From assembly GCF_014696135.1 (NCBI RefSeq), contig NZ_JACJPP010000002.1, forward strand, positions 150,205-214,204: a DNA stretch of 64,000 nucleotides, written 5' to 3'. This document shows, one piece after another, positions 37,901 to 47,200 of this stretch. The translations under genes and the position numbers were made by a program. The first letter of the stretch is position 1, and every line of letters begins with the position of its first letter. This stretch comes from Nodosilinea sp. FACHB-141. Its GTDB lineage: Bacteria > Cyanobacteriota > Cyanobacteriia > Phormidesmidales > Phormidesmidaceae. The notes under the pieces were generated by a model that saw nothing but the letters and a program-made list of their open reading frames with translations, did no database searches and was not told the origin of the DNA.

Positions 37901-40686
37901 GCATTTTTTAAGACGCTGGGCACCAGCAGCTTCAGCTCATCCTTCAGGCAGTACCAGAGTTCCTGAAAGAAGACATCCATATCCTCTGGGGAGACGCCCC
38001 AACGGCGGGCGGCTTGACGGGGTACCGTGTCTCCTCCCTTGGAGCTGAGCCACTGCTGCACGCGAGAGGGGCTATCTGCGGCATCGCGAGTGAGCTTTAG
38101 ACCCCTGGGAACGCCGACCAAAATGGGCATGTAGCCCCGCTGGATCTCAAAGTCGCCTTCTTTCCATTTTTTAGAGAAGATTTGGCCTTCACGATCGAGC
38201 AGGATGTTGTTGCGACGGTTGTTGTCGAGCAGAGCCGCAATGCCCTGCACCAGATCTTCGGCGGGCACCCCCAGACGCGGTGCCCAGTGTTTGATAAACG
38301 GCAGGTCGGCAGTTAAGCCGCGATATTCGATGTGGAGACGACCCCAGGGTTCTAGGCCAATGCGCTGTTTCACCCCGGTGGTAATTTCGCGCAGCACCTG
38401 AATACGCAAAAATCGCTTGCGCTCTTCGGCATGTTTCAGCCCTTCGGCCTCTTTGCGGTGGACTCGCCACACTTCTGGAATCAGGGAGCGGCTAAGATCG
38501 TCATCGCCATCGAGCAACACATCGAGGCGAGCGGTGAGGTCGCCTATGGAGATGGGGCCATCGGTCATCTGGTCGTACATCAGGCTGCGCAGGCGATAGC
38601 GCCGGGCGTGGTCTTGCATCCAGCCTGCCTGGAAGGCGGCATCTTGGCGGTTGTCGGCAAAGACCAGCAGTCGTCGTCGCTCGGCATGGTGGAGCATATT
38701 CTGGGCCAGCACATGCACGTCGGAGACGGTGGTGGCGCGGATGGGGCGAGCGGGTTCTCGGTAGCGCCCAAAGGCGCTGCGGCCTGCGGATTGGCAAGCC
38801 ACGCAGGAGGTGAGCATGCCGGGATGTTTGGGATTTTGGCGCACTGCCAGCAGCGGCACTAATTTGCCCTTACGGCCACAGCTACCGCAGCGATCGGCAG
38901 ATTCGGAGTGGAGGGTACCGCAGGCTCGACAAAAATGAATGGGGGAAGTTGAACGAGGATGGTTACGGGGTGTAGTGTCTTCGTCGGTGTCATCTTGGGT
39001 GATCAGACGATCAACCAAAAGCAGGCGATCGCCCTCTAGTTCTGCGGCTAGGGGTTCCCAAAGGGTAGTATCGCCGTGGGCTTGGCCACCGGAGGGATGT
39101 TTGTCAGTGAGCTTGAAGTCGGCGACCCAGTGGGAAAAGTAGTGCTGTCCGCAGGTGTTGCAGGTCAACACCGGCAGCCGATACAGATCGTCCTGGTTGG
39201 TACCCACTGTATCTTCGGCGGAGAGCCACAGCTTGGGGCGATCTTGGTCTTTGGGGAAAGTAACCACAGCGCCGCCAACGCCGCGTACAAAGCCGTGAAC
39301 CACGGGGCGCAGCAGGGGCCGTCCGTCTTTGCGAGAGGCGGCCCCCAAGGCCAGCCAGATCAGCACTTCTTCTTCGGTGATGGGGCGACCGATGATGGTC
39401 TCAAGCTGGTGCAGCAGGTCGGTGAGGTGGCGGGGATGGTTAAGGGCGACGGTGAGTTGGTAGACCAGCTCGTTGGTGGCTAGGGCATCGTAGAGCTGGT
39501 CTTCCCACTGGTGGGGGGCGAGGCTGACGCCAGTAATTTGGCGGTAGATGTGGCTAACGGAGGGGCCTGCCTCTTCTTTTTCAACGGCGGCGAGGACGTA
39601 TTGCAGCAGGGTGGCGGGGTCGGCGGTGAGAGGTCGGGGCAGTTGGCGCTGGGGCGACCAGACATCGTCTTGATATTGCTCACCGACTAGGGCGACCTGG
39701 TCTTTAGCGATGCCAAAGAAACGAGAGGCAAAGGACTGGGCGACGTTGAAGCCTTCGCTGGTTTTGGGGTCGGCAATGGTGGCCGAGGTGGCAATGCAGA
39801 CGGTCTCGGCGGGAGATTTGCCACAGAAGGTACGCAGGCGACGGATGAGGCAGGCGGTTTCAGCCCCGTTTGCGCCGCTGAAGGTATGAGCTTCGTCGAA
39901 GACTAGAAAGTCTAGGGAGGCGTTGTCGAAGAGGGAGATGTCGCGCTGGCGGGTGAGCAACAGCTCTAGCTGTTTGACGTTAGTGAGGAGGATACGGGGA
40001 GGCTTTTCGCGCATTTCTTCGCGGGAAACGCGCTCTTCGGCGGGGAAGACGGGCTCTGGACGTTTTTCTCGCTGGGCTCGGGTGGTGGCGGCTTCGTAGT
40101 CGGCTCTGGAGGCTCCGGGTTTGAGGCGCAAGCCGGAGGCTTGGGAGGTTTTCTCTGGGGTTTTGCCAACGTACATGCCGAAGGTGATGCCGGTGCCCGC
40201 CAGTAGTCCCCGTAGGCGGCCTAGCTGGTCTTCGGCCAGGGCGTTCATGGGGTAGACGATGACGGCGGTAATGCCCTGGTGTGCGCCTTGGTCACGGAGG
40301 TTGAGGCAGTGGCTAATGATGGGATAGAGAAAGCACTCAGTTTTTCCAGAGCCGGTTCCGGTGGAGACGAGGGTGGTTTTGCCCTGATGGATGGCGCGAA
40401 CAGCGGTTTCTTGGTGCCCGTAGACCGAGGGATACGGGATCAGCTGTTTCATGAAGGGGTGGAAGATGCCCTCATAGATCAGGTCGTCTACGGTGGCTCC
40501 CTGCTGGAAGACCCGGCTGAGGCTGATATAGGGGCCTTTGAGCAGGGGGGTAGAGCGGGTGGTCTCTAGGTTGAGCAGATTGCGCATCTGCTCGTAGAGG
40601 TTGGTATCGGCAAAGGGATAGGCAGTGAGCTGATAGCGGAGAAAGTCGCTGACGACTTTCTCCGTGTAGACGATGGGGTTGAGCAT
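34939..40686 (-). CDS. Giant DUF1998 (Hrq1/MrfA/DruE-like) helicase with C-terminal nuclease-like domain
   Basis: A 1915-aa protein. The DEAD-type ATPase has TLVSTGTGSGKTECF (about 110-125) and FLVFDEAHTFSGANGAE (about 262). The second helicase lobe has CTPTLEMGIDIG and ANYWQRAGRAGRR (about 1060-1085). Zinc-binding cysteine clusters stand at about 510, 585-600, 962, 1485 and 1615 (the last being CKSRCQTACIDC in the DUF1998 region). The tail (about 1700-1780) has TPDFFYPDP, VCIYLDG and a KDQAIREDL helix, the pattern of DUF559/Vsr-like PD-(D/E)xK nucleases. Hrq1/MrfA enzymes are 3'-5' helicases; DruE of Druantia and helicases of other defence systems share this form. A 51-nt hairpin lies in frame near the 3' end. 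Start ATG 40686 has no clear ribosome binding site. Confidence 0.85.
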   Translation of the reverse strand: MLNPIVYTEKVVSDFLRYQLTAYPFADTNLYEQMRNLLNLETTRSTPLLKGPYISLSRVFQQGATVDDLIYEGIFHPFMKQLIPYPSVYGHQETAVRAIHQGKTTLVSTGTGSGKTECFLYPIISHCLNLRDQGAHQGITAVIVYPMNALAEDQLGRLRGLLAGTGITFGMYVGKTPEKTSQASGLRLKPGASRADYEAATTRAQREKRPEPVFPAEERVSREEMREKPPRILLTNVKQLELLLTRQRDISLFDNASLDFLVFDEAHTFSGANGAETACLIRRLRTFCGKSPAETVCIATSATIADPKTSEGFNVAQSFASRFFGIAKDQVALVGEQYQDDVWSPQRQLPRPLTADPATLLQYVLAAVEKEEAGPSVSHIYRQITGVSLAPHQWEDQLYDALATNELVYQLTVALNHPRHLTDLLHQLETIIGRPITEEEVLIWLALGAASRKDGRPLLRPVVHGFVRGVGGAVVTFPKDQDRPKLWLSAEDTVGTNQDDLYRLPVLTCNTCGQHYFSHWVADFKLTDKHPSGGQAHGDTTLWEPLAAELEGDRLLLVDRLITQDDTDEDTTPRNHPRSTSPIHFCRACGTLHSESADRCGSCGRKGKLVPLLAVRQNPKHPGMLTSCVACQSAGRSAFGRYREPARPIRATTVSDVHVLAQNMLHHAERRRLLVFADNRQDAAFQAGWMQDHARRYRLRSLMYDQMTDGPISIGDLTARLDVLLDGDDDLSRSLIPEVWRVHRKEAEGLKHAEERKRFLRIQVLREITTGVKQRIGLEPWGRLHIEYRGLTADLPFIKHWAPRLGVPAEDLVQGIAALLDNNRRNNILLDREGQIFSKKWKEGDFEIQRGYMPILVGVPRGLKLTRDAADSPSRVQQWLSSKGGDTVPRQAARRWGVSPEDMDVFFQELWYCLKDELKLLVPSVLKNAWKQTLKGCEGVYQIDADKLRITPGKGVYRCNVCRRAHPRPTPRLACTTWRCDGTIAFEPESTDDYDLRVLDEQFAMLRPEEHSAQVPHETRDRIERIFKGDSELINALVCTPTLEMGIDIGSLDSVLMRNVPPLPANYWQRAGRAGRRYRMAVNLTYARGASHDRSYFADPLRLLDGLIEPPKLNLRNTLMVGKHVRAAVLTTLHQMSRTGHGIPQGDRDEIQSVLETCFPGQVKNYLFDDSGFVRSGPLDVSSLNGLIQKHAIALYGHVDQAFAKAWPESDAMAVKEAELKHHIAIMGDELAKVILTLWKRLQWAMGQLRRLSEERILKGALDPEDDALFRRCDRLVKRLKGQTFRKGSDAEGVDDTITYSVLAAESFLPGYGLDGGHIQGTAQMPRSITWMSDFDLPRPPSVALREYVPGNLIYANGQRFVPRYFHLEPEDPTYFQVDVASEAIKEIGSGQQLSSSLSSASIKAVPMCDVDLSHQSNISDDEDNRFQMPVTIMGYEQGRHSGGLAFQWKDQSVQLRRGVHLRLVNVGPANLVRTGDLGYTVCLVCGRSRSPFTSEQDLNLFKEDHENRCRTKIEPVGFFADIIADAFSLQDCENREVAYSIMEAIRHGASNVLEMELEDLQILTIGHPGSERVDVLLYDPMPGGSGLLEQLLTKWTGVVEAAISVLSDCKSRCQTACIDCLFNFRNAYYHRHLNRHTALKKLREWEDILTRSHTIPANLPRNEEDDEHRPVNHAEALLQTMLRRAGFPDPIPQHSIDLGKPLGTTTPDFFYPDPTDIKEGVCIYLDGMSRPLHGNTERQAKDQAIREDLSNEGYEVIAIPAGDLEDRDRMAKYFFRLGRLLLDRPRADAIRNSSDWFVTQPEVSEPPEGGSAGSDTSDLQEPLELFEPDWRSLIKALAQHSDIQVDGGSDVEVNGQVVGTYTAQVCRGTALIYLVDARADDVDDLQTALTAQGKSVLAINPKVPQAIETILQAL
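35232..35282. repeat. 51-nt hairpin repeat within the DUF1998 helicase gene
   Basis: A perfect 16-bp inverted repeat (CGGAAGTGTCTGAACC at 35232-35247 and its complement at 35267-35282) encloses a second 5-bp stem (CTGAG/CTCAG) with a CCCCC loop. The 51 nt equal 17 codons, so it adds a short peptide (EVSEPPEGGSAGSDTS) without breaking the frame. It looks like a palindromic mobile repeat inserted into a linker. Confidence 0.85.
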
Positions 40687-40750
40687 GGGGGCTATGGTTG
40701 AGGGATGCTTTGGCCTGTAACCGCTGACTAGAATCAGGCATTGCTAGGCG

Positions 40751-41917
40751 CTAAAGCTTGGCTTGGGCATCTTCTACTTTTTGACTGGCAGAGCTCCAGA
40801 CTGTGGAAAGAGCTGTATCCAAATAAATGTAGCTTCGCCCCATAATGTCGTCAGGTGTCACGTTGTAAGTACTGACTAGAAGTGCTCCATAGGTAGAGCT
40901 AGCTGAGAAGAAGCTATTGCTCTCGTCTGACTCAATGTAGTAATTCCAGACATTGTAGGCAAACTCATAATGTTTGTAGGCCTGGTCTAAATCCTGGTAA
41001 ACAAGATGCTCTTCAGCGCCAGGTTGTCTCCCTAGTTTGTCTAATGCAACCTTCAAGCCGCGCACCTCAGCTCCGTAGTCCCGATAGCTCATGCCGACAT
41101 CCAGGGCAGAGTCTACCGCTGCAAACTGGTCTAGGGCATCCTCAATTTCTGGAATGAGTGCTTCATAGGCTTCAATTCCTTCATTGATATCTGACAATTG
41201 GGCTTGGATGTTGTCAGCTTCAGTAGAGAGGGCTGCGATGCTCAAAAGCGGGACTTTAGGGGCTGCGCCTAAAATATTGGCTGCCTCCTGCAAGTTTTCT
41301 TGATCAGTTTTGAGGACTTGAATATCTCCAGGATTTTCAGCTTTGCCAACATCTTTAATCAAGTCTTGGGCCTGGGCGATCGCACTACTCTGAGCCGATC
41401 GAATCCAAAAGGTTAGTCCTCCCAGGCTGAGCAGAGCAACAGCTAAAACACTGCTGGCAACCACTGAAACCCATAGAACGATTCGATTATTTGCCTGGCT
41501 GGGGACAACCGCAACTCGGCTGGGCGTCACTTTGGTGATCTGGCTTTTTTGAACCGGATTGACAATTGTTGAAGCCACGATGATTGCTTCACTCTCGTCA
41601 ACTTCTGGCTCGATATAGGTACTTAGCTTAAATTCCTCAGCCCAGTCGGGTAAGTCGCTACCCACCTGTCTACCGTGAACTCTGACGGTTTTAATAGTTT
41701 GAATAGCTAGCCCTTCAATACCTTTTTTAGTAAAGCTGACCAATGCCTGTTGAGGAGGAACTTCGGCTGATTCCAGAAAAATATTGAGGCGATCGCCCTT
41801 TGCGAAAGCTTTAACCTCGATGCCTTTGGGCTTGAGGGAATGGCTCATAAGAGCGGCGATTGCTTTGGGATTTCCCTGCTTGGCGGTGGCAACGACGTCG
41901 GACTGAATGGCAGACAT
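40751..41917 (-). CDS. Cyanobacterial single-pass membrane protein of unknown function
   Basis: A 388-aa protein. The N-terminal 90 residues match a domain common in cyanobacteria but not functionally known (AKQGNPKAIAALMSHSLKPKGIEVK, LNIFLESAEVPPQQALVSF, VRVHGRQVGSDLPDWAEEF). A single membrane helix follows (about 147-172), then a long helical, probably coiled-coil region (about 180-340). No enzymatic motif is seen. Sitting in the middle of the defence operon, it may be a passenger or a membrane anchor; the sequence cannot decide. Codon and HIP1 use match the chromosomal style. Confidence 0.65.
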   Translation of the reverse strand: MSAIQSDVVATAKQGNPKAIAALMSHSLKPKGIEVKAFAKGDRLNIFLESAEVPPQQALVSFTKKGIEGLAIQTIKTVRVHGRQVGSDLPDWAEEFKLSTYIEPEVDESEAIIVASTIVNPVQKSQITKVTPSRVAVVPSQANNRIVLWVSVVASSVLAVALLSLGGLTFWIRSAQSSAIAQAQDLIKDVGKAENPGDIQVLKTDQENLQEAANILGAAPKVPLLSIAALSTEADNIQAQLSDINEGIEAYEALIPEIEDALDQFAAVDSALDVGMSYRDYGAEVRGLKVALDKLGRQPGAEEHLVYQDLDQAYKHYEFAYNVWNYYIESDESNSFFSASSTYGALLVSTYNVTPDDIMGRSYIYLDTALSTVWSSASQKVEDAQAKL

Positions 41918-42049
41918 GGGTCTTCCTCGCGCGTGCGTAAAACGTATACCTAGGTTTCCCAGAGGTTTTCTGTCGCAACCGCCAAAGTACGGAAAATCTT
42001 TAATGCATGAATTTAGAGTAAAGCTATCGTTTTCGGCGGGCGATCGCCT

Positions 42050-42628
42050 TTATCGCCACAGCCAGCTAATCTGTAGAGTAAAGCCGGGTAACACGGTTTC
42101 GCCGGAGAGGGTGGCTGGGGCTGGCAAGATTTCGGGGGATTGTTGGGGGCGGTAGATCTCGACTTGTTTGTCTTGGGGGTTGATGAGCCAGCCAAGGCGG
42201 AGGCCGCTGTCGAGATATTCCTGCATTTTGGCGCGGACGGTGGTGGGGTTGTCGCTGGGGGAGACTAGCTCTAGGGCAAAGTCGGGGCAGAGGGGTGGAA
42301 ATTTGCGCTGTTGTTCGGGGGTGAGGGCATTCCAGCAAGATTTTTCGACCCAGGCGACATCGGGCGACCTATCGCCGCCGTTGGGGAGTTTGAAGCAGGT
42401 GGAGGAGTCGAAAACGACGCCTAAGTCGGTTTGCTCGTTCCAGATGACGAACCGAGCAATGAGGGTGGCATTGTTTATGCCGGTTTCTCCGCCTGTGGGC
42501 GACATGATTACGAGTGCTCCGGTGGGGGTGCGTTCAAATTTGATTTCGGGGTTGGCAGCGCAGAGTTGCTCGAACTGCGTGTGGTCGAGGCGGGTGATGG
42601 GGCTGAGGTCGATGGTGAAGGCAGTCAT
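42050..42628 (-). CDS. Uma2 family endonuclease (DUF820)
   Basis: A 192-aa protein with all the landmarks of the Uma2/DUF820 fold: FEQLCAANPEIKFERTPTGALVIMSPTGGETG, RFVIWNEQTDLGVVFDSSTCFKLPNGGDRSPDVAWV, then PPLCPDFALELVSPSD and MQEYLDSGLRLGWLINPQDKQVEIYRP. The PDVAWV aspartate and the CPDFALELVSPSD acidic pair form the PD-(D/E)xK-like site. Uma2 genes are present in dozens of copies in many cyanobacterial genomes and many are mobile; their role is unsettled. It lies between the Mokosh-like pair and the membrane protein, and is not coupled to either. Confidence 0.9.
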   Translation of the reverse strand: MTAFTIDLSPITRLDHTQFEQLCAANPEIKFERTPTGALVIMSPTGGETGINNATLIARFVIWNEQTDLGVVFDSSTCFKLPNGGDRSPDVAWVEKSCWNALTPEQQRKFPPLCPDFALELVSPSDNPTTVRAKMQEYLDSGLRLGWLINPQDKQVEIYRPQQSPEILPAPATLSGETVLPGFTLQISWLWR

Positions 42629-42720
42629 AGTAGACGATAAGAGTCTGATGAAACTAAACTACTCTGGTTAAAAAGAATCAGCTTCAACGGCTTAAAGCCT
42701 TTTAAGGCACTTAAAACTCA

Positions 42721-44250
42721 TTACTCAAAGGCATACATATAGCTTTCAAATAGTTCATCTATCTTTGGAGGAGAATATATAATTGAGCCCCTTTCGTCTC
42801 GAAAAGTTCTGTTGGGATCTCCCTTGAAAGAGAGCCAGTTAAAGCTGCTATTCGCAGCAAACTTATTGTCAGATATCAGTATTTTTGCGTGGGTATCACC
42901 CAATCGCCGAAACTTTAAATTTTTATGTTTATTTGCCAAGTTTTGCAGCTTTTTTTCCGCCTCAACATCCCATTCTCTTTTATCTGACTTGGTTTCTCCT
43001 AGGCCATAGCCGATATAAACATCACACCCTTTTTTAAGAAGAATGTCTAGCCGCTTAAGAAAATTTTTATTGACGACGATTGCTCTGATCCAAGGAGAAA
43101 CTATCAATAAACGATTCTCCGTATGATCTAAAGCCTTTGCAAGTAAAGGAGGATGATCATAGACCTGGAGCCAATTGAAAGGCAGCTTATTTAATTCTTG
43201 TTCTAATTCAGCAATTTTAGAGAGAGCTTGATCTAGCTCTTCTTGCAGATTCTTCTTTTCTTCATCATTATCTGAATCTGCCAACTGCTCTTTTACAGCA
43301 AACGCTTTAGTCTGGCTGTTAGTAACTTTACGCTGTAAATCTTCGATATGCTGCAATGGTAGCTGATCAACGTATTCCTTGCCCAAAATCCTATTGACTA
43401 GAGTCCTTGGATCACCTTCTTTAAGGCCTTCTAGAATGTGAAACCTTTTAGTACTGTTTGACAATGCAAAAGCTTTTTCATAGTCACTATTTATTCTCTT
43501 GTCAACTACAAAAGTAACCTCTATATCATTATTTTGAATGGATTTAAACACTAATGCTAAAGCAGGAAGAAAATTTAGTTCTCGACGCTCAATCGACTTA
43601 ACTGCCAATAAATCTCTGTCCTCAGGTCGCTTGAATCGACTTAAGCTTTCGGCTTCTTTAATAAAAGCATCTACGTCTCTAATGTCTAGATCAGACAAAA
43701 CTGGGGGCTCAGTTTTGGAAGGTGAAATCTCAATGTAGTTATATGCCCTTAGATCTTTAGACTTTAACAAATTTGATTCAAGACGACCATGCCATTTGAC
43801 CTTCCTCAAAAGGCCATCAAAATTAATTACGAATGTTCTTTCCTCTGGAACAATACTCTTTGCATCTTTAAGAGTCGATTGCCCTAAAGGCTTAGTAACG
43901 ATCCATTCCTGCGTAGTTTTACTATCCGACCCAATAAGATCAATAAGCTCTTTCATTCGAAGACTTACCATAGAATCTCTAATTATCAGAGGTTCTAGAC
44001 CTAAAAAGCTTGCAATGTGAGATTCTTGAGTTAGACCAGCATCAATAGCTTTGAGAATAAACTCCTCGATAGGAGGAATTTTTTTCTTGACTTGGGTGAT
44101 TGCCTGTATAGTTATTCTGTAAATGGGCAGGCCAACATCTTGGCAAGAAATCAGGCTAAATCCTGCTCTATTATCGTATTTTCGGGCTATTTCATAGGCA
44201 GAGCTTACTTCACTATCAAATATTTCAGAAATAGGATCTGTAGAAATCAT
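42721..44250 (-). CDS. mkoB: PLD-family nuclease, probable Mokosh type I MkoB
   Basis: A 509-aa protein. The N-terminal 130 residues look like a winged-helix region (EEFILKAIDAGLTQESHIASFLGL). The middle has a coiled coil (about 320-360, EEKKNLQEELDQALSKIAELEQEL). The C-terminus has LLIVSPWIRA, GCDVYIGYG and a phospholipase-D HxK motif (HAKILISDNKFAANSSFNWLS), with one HKD copy, so it would act as a dimer. The start codon overlaps the kinase-helicase stop (ATGA). A kinase-helicase plus PLD protein in this order is the type I Mokosh layout (established knowledge; identity not checked). Markedly AT-richer than the genes on both sides. Confidence 0.75.
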   Translation of the reverse strand: MISTDPISEIFDSEVSSAYEIARKYDNRAGFSLISCQDVGLPIYRITIQAITQVKKKIPPIEEFILKAIDAGLTQESHIASFLGLEPLIIRDSMVSLRMKELIDLIGSDSKTTQEWIVTKPLGQSTLKDAKSIVPEERTFVINFDGLLRKVKWHGRLESNLLKSKDLRAYNYIEISPSKTEPPVLSDLDIRDVDAFIKEAESLSRFKRPEDRDLLAVKSIERRELNFLPALALVFKSIQNNDIEVTFVVDKRINSDYEKAFALSNSTKRFHILEGLKEGDPRTLVNRILGKEYVDQLPLQHIEDLQRKVTNSQTKAFAVKEQLADSDNDEEKKNLQEELDQALSKIAELEQELNKLPFNWLQVYDHPPLLAKALDHTENRLLIVSPWIRAIVVNKNFLKRLDILLKKGCDVYIGYGLGETKSDKREWDVEAEKKLQNLANKHKNLKFRRLGDTHAKILISDNKFAANSSFNWLSFKGDPNRTFRDERGSIIYSPPKIDELFESYMYAFE

Positions 44251-47200
44251 ACCTTTGCCTCAACTAAGCAACAGCTTTCGGGATTGTTTTCAATATGATC
44301 GATGATTTTATTCAAAGGGCTTGTAGGTTTAGAGCGACAGAAATAATGATCGCCAACAATGATCAAACCTAATTTACCTCTGGATAAAGCCACATTTAAT
44401 CTTTCTTTTTTGTTTAAGAAACCTAGTTCATTTCTGTGATTTGAACGAGTCAATGAGAAAATGGCAATATCAGCTTCTCGACCTTGAAATGCATCTACTG
44501 TGTTGCATTCAATAGATAAAAAATTGAGCTTATTAACTTCCTGATATAGTCGTCGGTTAATTAATTTTCTTTGGGCAGTGTATCCAGTAAGTATAGCTAC
44601 TTCATAGCTTCGTTCAGCTTGTTCTCCTATTTTATTCAACTCTTTGAGCAAGTTGAAAATGATGGAAACCTCACAAGCATTTTTGAAGCTTGGAATTTCC
44701 CTTTGCTCATTGCGTTCCTTTAAAGCCGCTGTGGTAAGCCAAGTAACTGGTCTTGGTAAAACCTTGCTCAGATTTGTATCTAAGACTGGACCATTACTCT
44801 GAAGTAAATCTTCATAGAAACAGTGGCTTATTAAATCACCAATAGGTTTTACCATTCTATGCTGAATAGAAAGGCTTTTAGTACAACCTTCAGGTAAACG
44901 TTCAAACAGAAAGTCAAATAGAGTTTCTTGAATGTCTTCTGACTTTAAGCCATATTTACTTAAAAATTTTGCGTCTCCGCTAACCTCATCTTGAAATGGT
45001 GGAAGTTGTTTGCTGTCACCAACTAATATTGAGCGATGAGACCTAGAGATTGGAACTAGAACCTCTGTCGCAGTTGCTTTTGATGCCTCATCTACAATAC
45101 ACAGATCAAATTCAATATCTTGAACGTCTCTAGGCATCCCGATGCACGTGCCAGCGACTACATGAGCCCGTTTTAAGAGTGATGTATTAAACTCATGGGT
45201 TCTACCAAATCTATCAAGCCAGTCCGCTTGAATCACTAATAGTTTTTGCAGAAGCTGAGCCTCAGGATTTTTTAGATCAATCAATTGACCTAATCGAGAA
45301 TCAAGCTCTTTTGAAGATAATTTTTGAAATTTTTTGCTGTTCTGACCGCTAATATTTTGAAGCTCTTCAGATATTGTTTCTTTTTGGCCTCTTAAAATCT
45401 TAGACTTACCTTTTAGATCGCTAATTTCTTCTTCAATTGAGCTAATTTGTTCTTCAGAAGAGTTAGGAAGATTTGTTTTCCTCTTTCTTTTACCATCTCT
45501 AGGATCAACGGGTGCTAATTCATCTAATTCTCTTTGACGATTTTCTACATCCGTCCTAAGAGTCTCTAATTTTAGGGTGACAATCTTCAACTCCTGAAGC
45601 TGTGTAGCAATTTGGATGTCACTGGGAGAAATTTTTCTTTCGCTTGCCCAATCTTGAAGAAAAGCTTGACTGTTTTGGCTGACTTCCTGCCTCCAGTGAG
45701 CCATTTTCTCCTCAATCCTAAGAGGCTTCATGCTGTCTGCAACTTTTTCATCTTTGCCTATCCTTACCAATTTAAGTGTAGGTCCTTGGGCTTGAATACG
45801 CTCAAGAGCATTATCAAGAGCAACGTGAGTTTGAGAACTAAGTAGAATGCGTGCTTGAGGATTATTTCTCAAGGTTTGCAGAATAACCTCTGTAATGAAC
45901 CTTGTTTTCCCAGTTCCCGGAGGCCCCTCAACAATTAAAAAATCTTCTGCCCCTAAAGCTGATTGAACCGCTTCTTCTTGAGAAGGATTTAAAGCCTGGA
46001 AGCAATCTGTAAATTCTACTAACTGAGGAATACTTACCTCAGCGGGTTTTACAAATAACTCACGAAGATTAGGTCGAACGGCTCGATCAAATCGAATTGC
46101 ATCAAGAGCTGACTTCTGACGGTTAATGGCAATCCTTGCAGCTTGGCTATCAAAGCGGAGAATTCCCTTTCTCGGTAGTTGATCAGGATCTCCGCGTTGG
46201 ATATAAAGAACAAGTTCTTCGTCAGATGCTAGTTCAACTTCTCCACTCAAAATGCTAGAGCCGTTCTCTCTAACTACTTCGCGAGGCTGCCCAATGATAT
46301 CTTGGTCAGGTAAGCCATCTAGCTCAAACCGTATTCGGCTTCCATCGTTTTCAAAGCCAGTATAGGGAATAGGAGATCCCTGATCTTTTTCCCAATCTTC
46401 TTTTGCTTTAAGGATATCACTCCAAGTTCTAAAGCATCTTTCTTTTTCTTGTTCAGCCTGGCTTTGTTGCTTTTCCGCTTCAAATTCAGCAGTGTCAATC
46501 TTTAATTCTTGTACAATTCTTTTGGCATTGCTTATGTCAACAGGTTTCTTAAAGCTATATAAGTAATTCGGACTCCAGCAACGTTCTCGTAGACCTTCTA
46601 ATGTAGAACTGGGCAAATATTTTGCATTTAAAATGCTAAGGCATTCATTTTCGGCAACCACATGGTAAGAATAGGACGCTCCAAATAACTGATAATGATT
46701 TTCTGGAAATTCCTCTTTTTCATTAGCTGCATTTCTATTTCTGTAGGGACTAACACTACAAGCTTCATTAAGATCTTCTATAAGAATTTTTCTAACTTCT
46801 TGTTCTGGACGCTTTAATGTTGCGACCAGTCTTTCCATTGCCTTATCTGTTGCTCTTATATAGCAAGTTTCCTTTTTGCCTGAAAACGCTATCTTCCTTT
46901 GGCCTTGGATAGCTTCAATTTGTGCCAATAGAACTTCCGCATTACGTGCTCTTGTGGCAGGATCAGAAGAAACCGACTGTTCGATGATATCCTTGATTTT
47001 TGGGTGGACATCTAATTCTTCAAGTGCTCGCTGAATATCTGGGTAGTCTGCTAGATGGGTAGAAGTCAAACATCTTAGAGTGACTACCCCAAAGCTAAAT
47101 ACATCGTGCGCATAGGTATATGAAGTATATTCTTCGTAGTTTCTATCTAGTGGTGTATAGGGCCTTGACGTAAAATCTGCGAGAGTAACTAGAGGAGTAA